Assembly: GCF_002213415.1 (NCBI RefSeq)
Contig: NZ_NJGU01000005.1
Span: forward strand, 1-64,000
DNA length: 64,000 bases
From: Herbaspirillum robiniae
Lineage (GTDB): Bacteria; Pseudomonadota; Gammaproteobacteria; Burkholderiales; Burkholderiaceae_D
Direction of reading: 5' to 3'
Shown: piece after piece, positions 37,642 to 46,920 of the stretch
Numbering within the stretch: position 1 is the first letter of the stretch
Layout: each line of letters opens with the position of its first letter
Translations under genes and position numbers: made by a program
Notes under the pieces: model-generated
Told to the model about the DNA's origin: nothing
The model's database searches: none
What the model saw: the letters and a program-made list of their open reading frames with translations, nothing else

Positions 37642-38546
37642 CCCGCGGCGCGCCAGGCGTCGATGCCACCGGTGAGCGGGCGCACCTTCTGGTAGCCGCG
37701 CCGCATCAGCTGGCGCGCGACCATGGCGGCCGAGGCCTCGTTGGGACAGGCGCAGTAGACCACCACCTCGCCCTCGACCGGGCCCTCGAAGACGAAGGTC
37801 TGGATCTCCTGGTTGGAGATCGTCACCGCGCCGGGGATGCGGCCATCCTTTTGCGACAGCGGCGAGCGCACGTCGATGATGGTGGGCGCGATGCCCTGTT
37901 CCAGCATGTTGTTCAACTCATCCACCGAGATGCGCGCCATCTCCAGCGACTTGCGGAAACGCCGGCGCTGCCACCACTTGTTAGCGACGAACGCCGCCAG
38001 CGCCACCGCGATCAGCAGCATGCCGTAATGGCCGAGCTGCGCCAGCACGTTCAGCAGGTCGTCCACTGCCGAGCTGAACAGCGAACCGAGGAAAATCCCC
38101 AGACCGGCCCACAACGCGCTGCCGGCCGCGTCCCACAGCAGGAAGCTGGTGCGGCGCGTGCCCATGGTGCCCGACAGCGCGCTGGCAATCGACGCAAACC
38201 CGGGAATGAACTTGGCCACCAGCAGCGAGCGCGCGCCCCAGCGCAGGTAGATCGATTCGGTCTGGCGCACGCAGGAGTCGGGAGACAGGGAAATGCGGCA
38301 CAGCCGCGACATGATCTGGCGGCCGTAACGACGCCCGGCGAGATACCAGGTGTAGTCGGCCATCAGCGCCGCCACCACCGCCAGCAACAGCAGCACGGCC
38401 GGCGAATAGAGCCCGGTCTGCGCCAGCGCGCCTGTGATGATCAGCGTCGGATAGGCCGGCACGGGCGCGCCGAGCTGCTCGACCAGCACGTTGACGAAGA
38501 CCAGCAGCAGGCCGTATTGCTCGATCAGGTGGTACAGGGTTTCCAT
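37623..38546 (-). CDS. DedA-family membrane protein fused to a rhodanese domain
   Basis: This fusion has 307 residues. Residues 1-190 are DedA/SNARE-associated (VTT) with FVNVLVEQLGAPVPAYPTLI, DYTWYLAGRRYGRQIMSRLC and AKFIPGFASIASALSGTMGT. Residues about 205-307 are a rhodanese domain with the catalytic Cys in VVYCACPNEASAAMVARQLM. DedA proteins act as lipid or proton-coupled carriers; the rhodanese part faces the cytoplasm and might transfer sulfur. ATG at 38546. Convergent overlap with osmC; no terminator lies between. Confidence 0.87.
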   Translation of the reverse strand: METLYHLIEQYGLLLVFVNVLVEQLGAPVPAYPTLIITGALAQTGLYSPAVLLLLAVVAALMADYTWYLAGRRYGRQIMSRLCRISLSPDSCVRQTESIYLRWGARSLLVAKFIPGFASIASALSGTMGTRRTSFLLWDAAGSALWAGLGIFLGSLFSSAVDDLLNVLAQLGHYGMLLIAVALAAFVANKWWQRRRFRKSLEMARISVDELNNMLEQGIAPTIIDVRSPLSQKDGRIPGAVTISNQEIQTFVFEGPVEGEVVVYCACPNEASAAMVARQLMRRGYQKVRPLTGGIDAWRAAGYAIDV

Positions 38547-38784
38547 TGCATATCCGCCATCGTTCTTGCCGCGCGACAATCCGACTCATGCCGGGGTCGG
38601 CCGCAGGACGCCATTATAGGGTTGGCGCCGCGCTCCCGCTTGTACAAAACGGTGCGCGGGCATGCAATGAAGATGGGGACGGCGCGCCAGAATAAAATGC
38701 GCCCCGGCGCCCGTCCGGAGACGAAACGCGCGGGGCGCGAACGCGGAGGAGACCGCGGAGAAAAAACTGCGTGGGCGCCGGACC

Positions 38785-40170
38785 TCAGGCCGGCTGGTTC
38801 AGCCTGGCCTTGGCGTCGCCGGGCGCGGCCGGCTTGCCGCCCACCGAGCCGCTGCCGTCCTGCGCCGCCGGACGGGTGCGCGCCAGGAACACCAGCACCG
38901 CCGCCAGGATCGAGGCCGCCGACAGCGCGTACAGCCCGCCCTGGATGGAGCCAGTCTTCTGCTCCAGGTAGCCGAAGGTGGCCGGCGCGAAGAAACCACC
39001 CAGGTTGCCCAGCGAATTGATCAGCGCCAGCACGGCCGCGGCGATGCGCGCATCGAGGTAGCCCTGCGGGATCGGCCAGAACAGCGACGAGGCCGCCTTG
39101 AAACCGATGCCGGCGAAGCACACCGCGACGAAGCCGACCACCGGCCCGCTCTGCGCCGAGACTGCCATGCCGATGGCCGAGATCACCAGCGTCAACGCCA
39201 CCCAGAACTGCTGCTTCTTGAAGCGCGCGGCCAGCACGGCGAACACATACATCGCCGCAATCGACACGATCCACGGAATGGAGTTGAACAGGCCGACCTG
39301 GAAGTCGTTGAAATGCCCCATCTTCTTGATGATGGTGGGCAGCCAGAACGTGGCGCCGTAGATGGTCAGCTGGATGGCGAAGTAGATGAAGCAGAACAGC
39401 ACGATCTGCGGATCCTTCAGCAGCGTGAACGCCGACACGTGCGCCGGGCGGCTGGCCGCGCGCTGCTCCTGCTCGGCGGCGATCACGGCGGCGACGGCGG
39501 CGCGCTCCTCGTTGGAAAGCCACTTGGCGTCGCGCGGGGTGGAGTCCAGCAGGAACCAGACCACGAAGCACAGCGCCATCGAGAAGCCGCCCTCGATCAG
39601 AAACATCCATTGCCAGCCGTGCATCCCGCCGCCTTCCACCAGCAGCAAGGCGCCGGTGATCGGCCCGGACAGGATGGAGGCGATCGCCGAGCCCGACAGG
39701 AACACCGCCATCGCGCGGCCGCGCTCATGGTTGGGCAGCCATTGGGTGAAGTAGTACACCACGCCGGGGAAGAAACCGGCCTCGGCCACGCCCAGCAACA
39801 GGCGCATGAAATAGAAGCTGGCCTCGTTCTGCACGAAGGCCATGCAGGCAGCGACCAGGCCCCAGGTGAACATGATGCGGGTCAGCCAGGCCTTGGCGCC
39901 GTAGCGCTGCAGCAGCATGTTGGACGGCACCTCGAACACGGCGTAGCCGACGAAGAACAAACCGGCGCCCAGCCCGAAGGCCGCCGCGCCGATGCCAAGG
40001 TCGGCGGCCAGGTGGGTGCGCACGAAGCCGATGTTGACGCGGTCGATGTAGTTGACGATGAACATCACCACGAACAGCGGCAGGATGCGCCACTTGATCT
40101 TGCTCACGGCGGAGGTGAGCGTCATGTCTGCCGGTCCGCTGGATGCGGACGGCGTTGCGGAAGAATTCAC
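38785..40170 (-). CDS. gudP: MFS transporter, glucarate/galactarate (GudP-like)
   Basis: This 12-helix ACS-family symporter of 461 residues is next to glucarate dehydratase. Typical segments are FVVMFIVNYIDRVNIGFVRT, AGLFFVGYAVFEVPSNMLLQ and RLLLGVAEAGFFPGVVYYFT. The start is GTG at 40170 with GAGGAG 8 nt upstream; an internal ATG at MTLTSAVSK lacks such a site. It is the second gene of the gudD-gudP unit, with 234 bp between the genes. The glucarate call rests on context. Confidence 0.8.
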   Translation of the reverse strand: MNSSATPSASSGPADMTLTSAVSKIKWRILPLFVVMFIVNYIDRVNIGFVRTHLAADLGIGAAAFGLGAGLFFVGYAVFEVPSNMLLQRYGAKAWLTRIMFTWGLVAACMAFVQNEASFYFMRLLLGVAEAGFFPGVVYYFTQWLPNHERGRAMAVFLSGSAIASILSGPITGALLLVEGGGMHGWQWMFLIEGGFSMALCFVVWFLLDSTPRDAKWLSNEERAAVAAVIAAEQEQRAASRPAHVSAFTLLKDPQIVLFCFIYFAIQLTIYGATFWLPTIIKKMGHFNDFQVGLFNSIPWIVSIAAMYVFAVLAARFKKQQFWVALTLVISAIGMAVSAQSGPVVGFVAVCFAGIGFKAASSLFWPIPQGYLDARIAAAVLALINSLGNLGGFFAPATFGYLEQKTGSIQGGLYALSAASILAAVLVFLARTRPAAQDGSGSVGGKPAAPGDAKARLNQPA

Positions 40171-40404
40171 GAGTTTGTCTCCTCTTCAGGACTCGGTGCT
40201 GCGGTTTGATGGAAAGACCGTCGATGCCTGCGGCGCGTGGGTGCGCGACGGCCACCGGATGCCCTGCCTCCGGAACCGGCGCGCCTTGCCTTGCGCTCTT
40301 GCTTCTTTTATTGCCGCCGCTTTGTTGCGGCGTCTTGATTGCTGCTTTTTTCTGCTGCCTGCGTTTTCTGCCCGCGTTTGCCGCCTTCCGCGCTCTTGCG
40401 GCGC
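40171..40404 (-). other. Purine-rich spacer between gudD and gudP
   Basis: This 234-bp transcribed gap reads on the minus strand as A/G-rich sequence with repeated AGC/AAG-like triplets and no reading frame I can support. It holds a GCCGC/GCGGC inverted repeat near 40311-40333. No terminator or promoter is clear. Confidence 0.4.
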
Positions 40405-41769
40405 TCAGCGCACCAGGCAGGGTTTCTTGTTGTCGAACTTCCAGCCCGGGATCAGGTACTGCATGGCCACCGCGTCGTCGCGCGCGCCCAGGCCCATGTT
40501 GCGGTAGGTCTGGTGCGCCGCCTCGATCTGCGCCATGTCGACGTCGATGCCCAGGCCCGGCTTGGCCGGTACCTTGACGCGGCCAGCCACGATCTGCAGC
40601 GGATCCCTGGTCAGGCGCTGGCCGTCCTGCCAGATCCAGTGGGTGTCGATGGCGGTGATCTTTCCCGGCGCGGCCGCGGCCACGTGGGTGAACATCGCCA
40701 GCGAGATGTCGAAGTGGTTGTTGGAGTGCGAACCCCAGGTCAGGCCCCAGTCGTTGCACATCTGCGCCACCCGCACCGAGCCTTGCATGGTCCAGAAGTG
40801 CGGGTCGGCCAGCGGGATGTCGACCGATTGCAGCGAGATCGCATGGCCCATCTGGCGCCAGTCGGTGGCGATCATGTTGGTGGCGGTCTGCAGCCCGGTG
40901 GCGCGGCGGAACTCCGCCATCACTTCGCGCCCGGAGTAGCCCTCCTCCGCGCCGCAGGGGTCTTCGGCATAGGCCAGCACGTCGTGCTGGTCGCGGCACA
41001 GGCGTATCGCGTCCTTGAGCAGCCAGCCGCCGTTGGGGTCCAGCGTGATGCGCGCCTTGGGGAAGCGCTCGGCCAGCGCGGTGACGGCGGCGATTTCCTC
41101 CTCGCCGCGCATGACGCCGCCTTTCAGCTTGAAGTCGTTGAAGCCATAGCGCTGGTAGGCCGCCTCGGCCAATTTGACGATCGCCTCCGGCGTCAGCGCC
41201 GCCTCATGGCGCAGGCGCAGCCAGTCGTCGGCCTCGCCTTCGGCGCCGCTGTACGGCAGGTCGGTCTGCTTGCGGTCGGCGACGTAGAACAGGTAGCCCA
41301 GCATCTCTACTTCGTCGCGCTGTTGCCCTTCGCCGAGCAAGGCCGCCACCGGCACTTCCAGGAACTTGCCCAGCAGATCCAGCAGCGCCGCCTCCAGCGC
41401 GGTCACCGCGTGCACGGCGATGCGCAGGTCGAAGGTCTGCAGGCCGCGACCGCCGGCGTCGCGCCCGGCGAAGGCCACGCGCGCCCGGTTCAGGACCGCC
41501 TGCCAGTTGCCCACCGACTGGCCCAGCACCAGGCTGCGCGCGTCTTCCAGCGTCTGGCGAATGCCCTCGCCGCCCGGCACTTCGCCCACGCCGGTGTTGC
41601 CGGCGCTGTCGGTGAGGATGACGATGTTGCGGGTGAAGTAAGGCCCGTGCGCGCCGGAGAGGTTGAGCAGCATGCTGTCATGTCCGGCCACCGGGATCAC
41701 GCGCATGTCGGTGATCCTGGGGGCGCCTCTGGCGATCTGGGCCTGGGTTGCGGTCTGGGTGCTGCTCAT
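40405..41769 (-). CDS. gudD: Glucarate dehydratase
   Basis: This enolase-superfamily enzyme dehydrates D-glucarate to 5-keto-4-deoxyglucarate. The 454-residue protein has the KxK acid-base motif in [16 protein letters not shown], metal ligands in [18 protein letters not shown] and [11 protein letters not shown], the catalytic His in [13 protein letters not shown] and the [11 protein letters not shown]-terminal loop, all matching GudD. The promoter upstream has two LacI-type operators. The product would feed the KDG/tartronate-semialdehyde route, not seen in this window. Confidence 0.94.
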   Translation of the reverse strand: MSSTQTATQAQIARGAPRITDMRVIPVAGHDSMLLNLSGAHGPYFTRNIVILTDSAGNTGVGEVPGGEGIRQTLEDARSLVLGQSVGNWQAVLNRARVAFAGRDAGGRGLQTFDLRIAVHAVTALEAALLDLLGKFLEVPVAALLGEGQQRDEVEMLGYLFYVADRKQTDLPYSGAEGEADDWLRLRHEAALTPEAIVKLAEAAYQRYGFNDFKLKGGVMRGEEEIAAVTALAERFPKARITLDPNGGWLLKDAIRLCRDQHDVLAYAEDPCGAEEGYSGREVMAEFRRATGLQTATNMIATDWRQMGHAISLQSVDIPLADPHFWTMQGSVRVAQMCNDWGLTWGSHSNNHFDISLAMFTHVAAAAPGKITAIDTHWIWQDGQRLTRDPLQIVAGRVKVPAKPGLGIDVDMAQIEAAHQTYRNMGLGARDDAVAMQYLIPGWKFDNKKPCLVR

Positions 41770-41867
41770 CGCTGTGCTCCTGTGCTTGCGTTATGTGCTG
41801 TCTGCGGCCGCCCCGATGGACGCAGGCCGCCGGTCTCTGTCGTTCGGCGTGAATCTTTTCGCCGGTA

Positions 41868-41928
41868 ATTTGGTAGCGGTACCAAATCGATTTTTGATGA
41901 TGGTAGCGGTACCAATTTTAAGTGTCAA
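41868..41928 (-). promoter_or_regulatory. gudD promoter with two LacI-type operators
   Basis: On the minus strand TTGACA (41923-41928), 17 bp, TACCAT (41900-41905). Operator 1 is ATTTGGTA-GCGG-TACCAAAT (41868-41887); operator 2 is TGGTA-GCGG-TACCA (41901-41914), covering the -10. Centres are 30 bp apart, near three helical turns, on the same face. The same sequence lies at the lacI start region. Confidence 0.8.
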
Positions 41929-41997
41929 TAGTTGATTTTCAGCATCGAGATCAGGAGAAGGAAACCCGGCAAGGCTGCGGCAGACCGCCGCGCCGGG

Positions 41998-43116
41998 TCA
42001 GATCAGCGCGTAAGCCGCCACTGTCGCGGCCGCCAGGTCGATGGCCAGCACCAGCGCCCCGCCCAGCCGGCGCTGCATGAAGGCGCCCAGCGCCCAGAAA
42101 CCGGCCAGCAACGCGGCGCTGGCGACCAGCAGGCGCAGGTAGGACTGTTCGTCGGCGATCCACAGCAAGGCCGAGGCCGCCATCAGCAGCAGCAGGAACT
42201 GCAGCGCCGCCAGCACATTGGCCGTGCGCGGCAGCTGCACGTCGTAGCGGCGTCGCGCGGCATCCAGGTCGAACGGGGGATAGGGCGCCATGCCCGCCGG
42301 ACGCCAGCCCGGCGGCTTGAACCAGATCTTCAGGCGGTCCTGCCAACGCGGCATCTGCGCGGCCGCATGCGCCAGCTGCCAGTAGCCGGAAAAAATCGCC
42401 CACAGCGGATCCCAGCTGTTCAACGGGGTGCGGGTGCCGTAGACCACGGCTTCCTTTTCTTCGGCAAAGGTGCCGAACATGCGATCCCAGATGACCAGCA
42501 TGCCGCCGTAGTTCTTGTCGAGATACTGGTCGTTCACCGCATGGTGCACGCGGTGGTTGGAGGGCGAGGAAAACACGCGGTCGAACCAGCCCAGCTTGCC
42601 GATGTGCTCGGTGTGGATCCAGAACTGGTAGACCAGCACCACCAGCCCGGCGATGCCGAACTGTTCGGGCTCCACGCCGAGAATGGCCATCGGCAGGTAG
42701 AAGATCCAGCCCAGCAAAGCCACGGTGCTCTCCTGGCGCAGCGCTGTGGACAAGTTGAAATCCTGGCTCTGGTGATGCACCGCATGCGCGGCCCAGCCCA
42801 GCGCGTTCTCATGGCCGAAGCGATGCAGCCAGTAGTCGAAGAAGTCGAACATCACGATGGCCGCGATCCAGCCCAGCGCCCCCTGCCAGAAACGCGCCGC
42901 CGGAAAGACGGCGAAGGCGCGATAGGCGATCGAATACAACCCTACCTGGAACAACTGCGTCACCAGCGCCACCAGCTGGCTGATCACGCCCTGCGACAGG
43001 CTGCTCACGGCGTCGGCGAAGCGATAGGTGTTGCGCCGGCGCAGGTAGCCATAGGCGAACTCCGCGGCAATGAGCAGCAGGAAGACCGGGATGACGCAGA
43101 CGATGATCTTTTCCAT
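41998..43116 (-). CDS. Sterol desaturase / fatty acid hydroxylase family protein
   Basis: This membrane di-iron hydroxylase of 372 residues, with several hydrophobic spans, has the eight-His pattern: HRFGHENALGWAAHAVHHQS, then FWIHTEHIGKL, and SNHRVHHAVNDQYLDKNYGG. Relatives include ether-lipid monooxygenase-like and carotenoid or fatty-acid hydroxylases. It stands alone between the gud genes and lacI, on the same strand as both, and its substrate is not known. Confidence 0.86.
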   Translation of the reverse strand: MEKIIVCVIPVFLLLIAAEFAYGYLRRRNTYRFADAVSSLSQGVISQLVALVTQLFQVGLYSIAYRAFAVFPAARFWQGALGWIAAIVMFDFFDYWLHRFGHENALGWAAHAVHHQSQDFNLSTALRQESTVALLGWIFYLPMAILGVEPEQFGIAGLVVLVYQFWIHTEHIGKLGWFDRVFSSPSNHRVHHAVNDQYLDKNYGGMLVIWDRMFGTFAEEKEAVVYGTRTPLNSWDPLWAIFSGYWQLAHAAAQMPRWQDRLKIWFKPPGWRPAGMAPYPPFDLDAARRRYDVQLPRTANVLAALQFLLLLMAASALLWIADEQSYLRLLVASAALLAGFWALGAFMQRRLGGALVLAIDLAAATVAAYALI

Positions 43117-43246
43117 GGCACGGCGGGAGGGATGAAGCGTAATCCGCCATTATGCCGCGATGCAGCAAATGCCGCCTGACAGCGGCCTGACTTGTGCCAG
43201 CAAAACGACGCCGCTGTGGAAAAGTGGAAAAAGAAAGTAAAGAAGC

Positions 43247-44338
43247 TCAGGCGCTCTCGCGCCGGATGATGGAAAAGCCGACGTCGACGATGCGCTCGGC
43301 GACCTCGATGCCGGCGGCGCGGTCGATGATGAAGCGCGCCGCGCGCTGGCCGATGCCGGTGCCGTCGATGCGCACCGTGGTCAGCTGCGGCTGCAGGTCG
43401 CGCGAAAATTCCAGGTCGCCGAAACCGACCACGGCGAGCTGCTCGGGAATGCGGATGCCGCGGCTCTGCGCTTCGATCATCACGCCCAGCGCCAGCAGGT
43501 CGGAGCTGCAGAAGATGGCGTCGGTCCCGGGCTGCCGCTCCAGCAGGTCGGCCAGGCCCTTGCGGCCCTGTCCCAGCGTGGTCGGCGCGGTGACGTGATG
43601 CATCGCCACGTCGGCGCCGGCGGCCATGCCCAATGCGGCGGACTCCTGCGCGAAGGAATCCATGCGGCGACGGCTGCGCTCGTCGCGCCCGCCCACCACG
43701 GCAACCACCTTGCGGCCGGCGGCATGCAGGTAGCGCGCCACCTCGCGGCCGATGTTCTCGTGCGAGAAGCCGACCAGCATGTCGATCGGCGTGGGCGTCA
43801 GGTCCCAGGTCTCGACCACCGGTATGCCGCTGGCCAGCAGCCGCTTGCGCGCCTCGGCCGAGCGCATGATCCCGGTCAGCACCACGCCGTCGGGACGGCG
43901 GCCGATGATGGCTTCCAGCAGCGCATCCTCGCGCGAATTCTCATAGCCGCTCTGGCCCAGCATGACCTGGTAGCCGGCCGCGGCCAGCGTTTCGGTCAGG
44001 GTGTGGACGATCTCCTGGAACACCGGGCCGATCACGGTCGGCACCACCACCGCCACCAGCCGGCTCTTGTTGGACGCCAGGCCGCCGGCCAGCAGGTTGG
44101 GCACGTAACCGGTGCGCTCCACCGCATCCCTCACCTTCTGCAGCACCTTGGGCGACACCGCCGAGGGCGTATTGAGCGCGCGCGAAGCGGTGATCGGCGC
44201 CACCCCGGCCAGTTGCGCGACGTCGCGCAGCGTGATGCCGCCGGCGCTCTTGCGACTGCCCCGGCGGCGCGGCTCGGCGCCGTCCTCGGGGTTGTCGGCG
44301 CGGGATTCTTGAGGGGTGGGAGGGATGTGCGGTGGCAT
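43247..44338 (-). CDS. LacI-family regulator, probable gud repressor
   Basis: This 363-residue LacI/GalR protein has an N-terminal HTH (TLRDVAQLAGVAPITASRAL, about residues 35-54), the hinge ERTGYVPNLLAGGLASNKS and a periplasmic-binding-like effector domain (DAIFCSSDLLALGVMIEAQS). It resembles the GntR gluconate repressor subgroup. A TTGGTA-GCGT-TACCAA operator lies 22 bp upstream, the same as the two in the gudD promoter, so it is probably autoregulated and controls gudD-gudP. The first 30 residues are a charged, Pro-rich extension. Confidence 0.9.
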   Translation of the reverse strand: MPPHIPPTPQESRADNPEDGAEPRRRGSRKSAGGITLRDVAQLAGVAPITASRALNTPSAVSPKVLQKVRDAVERTGYVPNLLAGGLASNKSRLVAVVVPTVIGPVFQEIVHTLTETLAAAGYQVMLGQSGYENSREDALLEAIIGRRPDGVVLTGIMRSAEARKRLLASGIPVVETWDLTPTPIDMLVGFSHENIGREVARYLHAAGRKVVAVVGGRDERSRRRMDSFAQESAALGMAAGADVAMHHVTAPTTLGQGRKGLADLLERQPGTDAIFCSSDLLALGVMIEAQSRGIRIPEQLAVVGFGDLEFSRDLQPQLTTVRIDGTGIGQRAARFIIDRAAGIEVAERIVDVGFSIIRRESA

Positions 44339-44359
44339 GCGCGCATTCTAGCATCGCCG

Positions 44360-44375
44360 TTGGTAGCGTTACCAA
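44360..44375. promoter_or_regulatory. LacI-type operator upstream of lacI
   Basis: TTGGTA-GCGT-TACCAA is a 6-bp-arm palindrome, 22 bp before the lacI ATG, near-identical with the two gudD operators. Confidence 0.78.
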
Positions 44376-44419
44376 AAGGACAAGCATCCGGGCTGCCCCT
44401 GTGCGGCTCGCTTGTTCGT

Positions 44420-44444
44420 CATTCTTGATCCGGGATCAAGAATG
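44420..44444. promoter_or_regulatory. Perfect 25-bp palindrome upstream of dkgB
   Basis: CATTCTTGATCC-G-GGATCAAGAATG has two perfect 12-bp arms about one base. It lies 82 bp from the lacI start and 145 bp before dkgB. It lacks a T-tract and the tiny loop makes it unlikely as a terminator; it looks like the operator of an unidentified dimeric regulator. Confidence 0.6.
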
Positions 44445-44588
44445 TTTTGCACTACCCCGGGTTTTTGCAAAGACGGGATTGCGCAATACTGCAAGCCTGT
44501 CTCCGCGATGCGGATGCACGCGGATCGCACCGATCCTCCGCGGCCGGGTCTATCGACTCCAAGCCGCGCCAACCCGAAAAGGACATCC

Positions 44589-45398
44589 ATGAATACCCAC
44601 ACCCTCCCCGCCTTCGGCCTGGGCACCTTCCGCCTGAAGGACCAGCAGGTCATCGACTCCGTCACTACCGGCCTGGAGCTGGGCTACCGCCACATTGACA
44701 CCGCCCAGATCTACGGCAACGAGGCCGAGGTCGGCCAGGCCATCGCCGACAGCGGCGTCGCGCGCGATGAGCTGTTCGTCACCACCAAAGTCTGGACCGA
44801 GAACCTGGGCCGGGACAAGCTCATCCCCAGCCTGAAGGAGAGCCTGCAAAAACTGCGCATGGAGCAGGTCGACTTGGCGCTGATCCACTGGCCCTCGCCC
44901 AACGACGAACTGCCGGTGGCCGACTACCTGCAGGCGCTGGCCGAGGCAAAGCAGCAAGGCCTGGCGCGCGCAATCGGCATCTCCAACTTCACCGTCGCCC
45001 ACATGCAGCAGGCGATCGCCGCCATCGGCGCCGCCGAGATCGCCACCAACCAGGTCGAGATCCATCCCTTCCTGCAGAACCGTAAAGTGGTCGAGTTCGC
45101 CCGCGCCAACGGCATCCACCTGACCGCCTACATGCCGCTGGCCTACGGCAAGGTGATGCAGGATGCGACGCTGCTGGAGATCGCCGCCAAGCACGGCGTA
45201 TCGGCCGCGCAGGTGGCGCTGGCCTGGTCGCTGCAACAGGGCTTCACGGTGATTCCGTCGTCCACCAGGCGCGAGAACCTCGCGGCCAACCTGGAAGCGG
45301 TCAAGATCAGGCTGTCGGACGCGGAGATGAGCGCCATTGCCACGCTGGAGCGCGGCGAGCGACTGGCCAATCCGGGATTCGCGCCCAAGTGGGATTGA
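44589..45398 (+). CDS. dkgB: 2,5-diketo-D-gluconate reductase B (aldo-keto reductase)
   Basis: This NADPH-dependent aldo-keto reductase of 269 residues has the catalytic tetrad visible as Asp and Tyr in [15 protein letters not shown], Lys in [10 protein letters not shown] and His in [24 protein letters not shown] and [19 protein letters not shown] are the cofactor segments, characteristic of DkgB. ATG at 44589; longer upstream frames cross the palindrome. It reduces diketogluconate or methylglyoxal in relatives. It is divergent from lacI, and the sugar-acid context is suggestive. Confidence 0.87.
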   Translation: MNTHTLPAFGLGTFRLKDQQVIDSVTTGLELGYRHIDTAQIYGNEAEVGQAIADSGVARDELFVTTKVWTENLGRDKLIPSLKESLQKLRMEQVDLALIHWPSPNDELPVADYLQALAEAKQQGLARAIGISNFTVAHMQQAIAAIGAAEIATNQVEIHPFLQNRKVVEFARANGIHLTAYMPLAYGKVMQDATLLEIAAKHGVSAAQVALAWSLQQGFTVIPSSTRRENLAANLEAVKIRLSDAEMSAIATLERGERLANPGFAPKWD

Positions 45399-45560
45399 GG
45401 CGCGTGCGCAGGTCCATGGAACACGGCCGGACATCAAGCGCGATTCGATCCGGCCTCGACGCCATCGCCCCTCTTCCCGGCACAGACCGGGGCGCGGGGG
45501 CTGGCGTCGTGCCTCGCGACACGATGAACGACGCCGGCCCCTGACCTTGCTCAGGACGAC

Positions 45561-45617
45561 GGCGCAGCCCGGGACTGCAGCGGACGATGTTGGGTCCGCT
45601 GCCGGGCTCGCTGCGCC
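45561..45617 (-). other. Long GC-rich hairpin after the glycerophosphodiesterase gene
   Basis: A 57-nt imperfect hairpin has perfect inner arms GCAGCGGAC / GTCCGCTGC, then GCCCG/CGGGC and GGCGCAG/CTGCGCC outside. It lies 8 bp past the stop, between convergent genes, without a T-tract; it may act as a 3' stabiliser or a weak terminator. Confidence 0.5.
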
Positions 45618-45624
45618 GGGCGGC

Positions 45625-46812
45625 TTACTTCGCCTTACCCTCTTTCATCCACTCCTCCAGCGCCGCCCTGCCGGTGCCGCTGAAGTCGGTAAACACCCCA
45701 TCCACACCCGCATCGAAGAAGGCCTTGTACTCGGCCTTGGGATCGCCCTTGTAGGTGGCCGTCAGGCGCGCCGGCTCGTCGCGGAAGGTGAACGGATGCA
45801 CGAACAGACCGAGGCGGTGCGCGTCGGCCACCAGCGAGGTCGGCGCCATGTTGGACGCCTGGCTCAGCGACTTCACCGGGTTGCCCGCCGCATCGGTGCC
45901 CTGGGCCGGGATGATGTAGACCTTCCACGGCCCGATGCCGTCGGCGTAGGTCTTGATCTCGGCCAGCCCCTGTGGCGTGGCCATGGCGGCGAAGGTGCGC
46001 GGGTCGCCGTGTTGCAGCCACGAATACGGCTTGGCGGTGTCGGGCGAACCGAAGGTCAGCGTACCGGTCCTGAAGTCGATGCCGTCGCCGTCCATCAGTT
46101 GTACGGCCCGGGTCTTCAGTCCCAGGCGGCGCATCATCTTCAGGCTCTCCGGTTCGAACGACTGCACGATGATCGGTGCGTCGTTGCTGTTCCAGCCCTC
46201 CTTGTCGATGATGGCCAGCAGTTTTTCTTCCAGCGGCACGCCCAGCAGGCGCTGGAAGATCGGATTCTTGGTCTCGGGGTAGACCAGCAGCTTGCGGCCC
46301 GGGTTGGCGGCACGCGTGGCCTTGGCCAGGTCGACCACTTCCTGGAAGGTGGCCAGCGGATACTTGCCGTCGTACTGGTGACTGCGGGTGGCGACGGGCT
46401 GCTTCACGCGCAGGGTCTTGAGCTCGGCGGCGGTGAAGTCGCTGATGTACCAGTCCGCCGGCACCTTCACGCCGTCCACCGTACGCTCCTTCTTGCGGGA
46501 GGCGAATTCGGGATGGCTGGCCACATCGGTGGTGTCGCTCAGGAAGGGGTTGTGGCAGACGAACAGCACGCCGTCGCTGGAGGACATCAGGTCCATCTCC
46601 AGGGCGTCGGTGCCGGCGGCGATGGCCGCCTCATAGCCAGCGATGACTTCCTCCGGATACAGGCCCGGCAGGCCGCGGTGGCCGATGATCATGGGCGGCT
46701 TGCCATCCAGCGTACGGGCGCCGGCGGAGCCGCCCTGCGGCGCGGCGCATCCGGCCAGCAGCGCGGCGGCGGCAATCAGTGAAAGCGACAAGGCGGTCGG
46801 TTTGATGTTCAT
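45625..46812 (-). CDS. Glycerophosphodiester phosphodiesterase lipoprotein
   Basis: This enzyme hydrolyses glycerophosphodiesters to glycerol-3-phosphate and alcohol. The 395-residue precursor has a lipobox (LIAAAALLAGCAAP, Cys near 22). Catalytic and metal residues are in GHRGLPGLYPEEV, DALEMDLMSSSDGVLFVCHN and VYPETKNP. It is probably outer-membrane or periplasmic, as GlpQ. The region upstream has three TGACC repeats at 11-bp spacing, resembling a Pho box, which fits a phosphate-scavenging enzyme. Confidence 0.9.
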   Translation of the reverse strand: MNIKPTALSLSLIAAAALLAGCAAPQGGSAGARTLDGKPPMIIGHRGLPGLYPEEVIAGYEAAIAAGTDALEMDLMSSSDGVLFVCHNPFLSDTTDVASHPEFASRKKERTVDGVKVPADWYISDFTAAELKTLRVKQPVATRSHQYDGKYPLATFQEVVDLAKATRAANPGRKLLVYPETKNPIFQRLLGVPLEEKLLAIIDKEGWNSNDAPIIVQSFEPESLKMMRRLGLKTRAVQLMDGDGIDFRTGTLTFGSPDTAKPYSWLQHGDPRTFAAMATPQGLAEIKTYADGIGPWKVYIIPAQGTDAAGNPVKSLSQASNMAPTSLVADAHRLGLFVHPFTFRDEPARLTATYKGDPKAEYKAFFDAGVDGVFTDFSGTGRAALEEWMKEGKAK

Positions 46813-46920
46813 GCTTCCTTTTCCTTCGCAATGGGGGGATGACAGTCCCCGGACCGATGGGGCGGAATGCCCGGGGCTTGATGGCGCGGTTTTTCTGCGT
46901 CAAAAGTAGAGCGCACTTGT

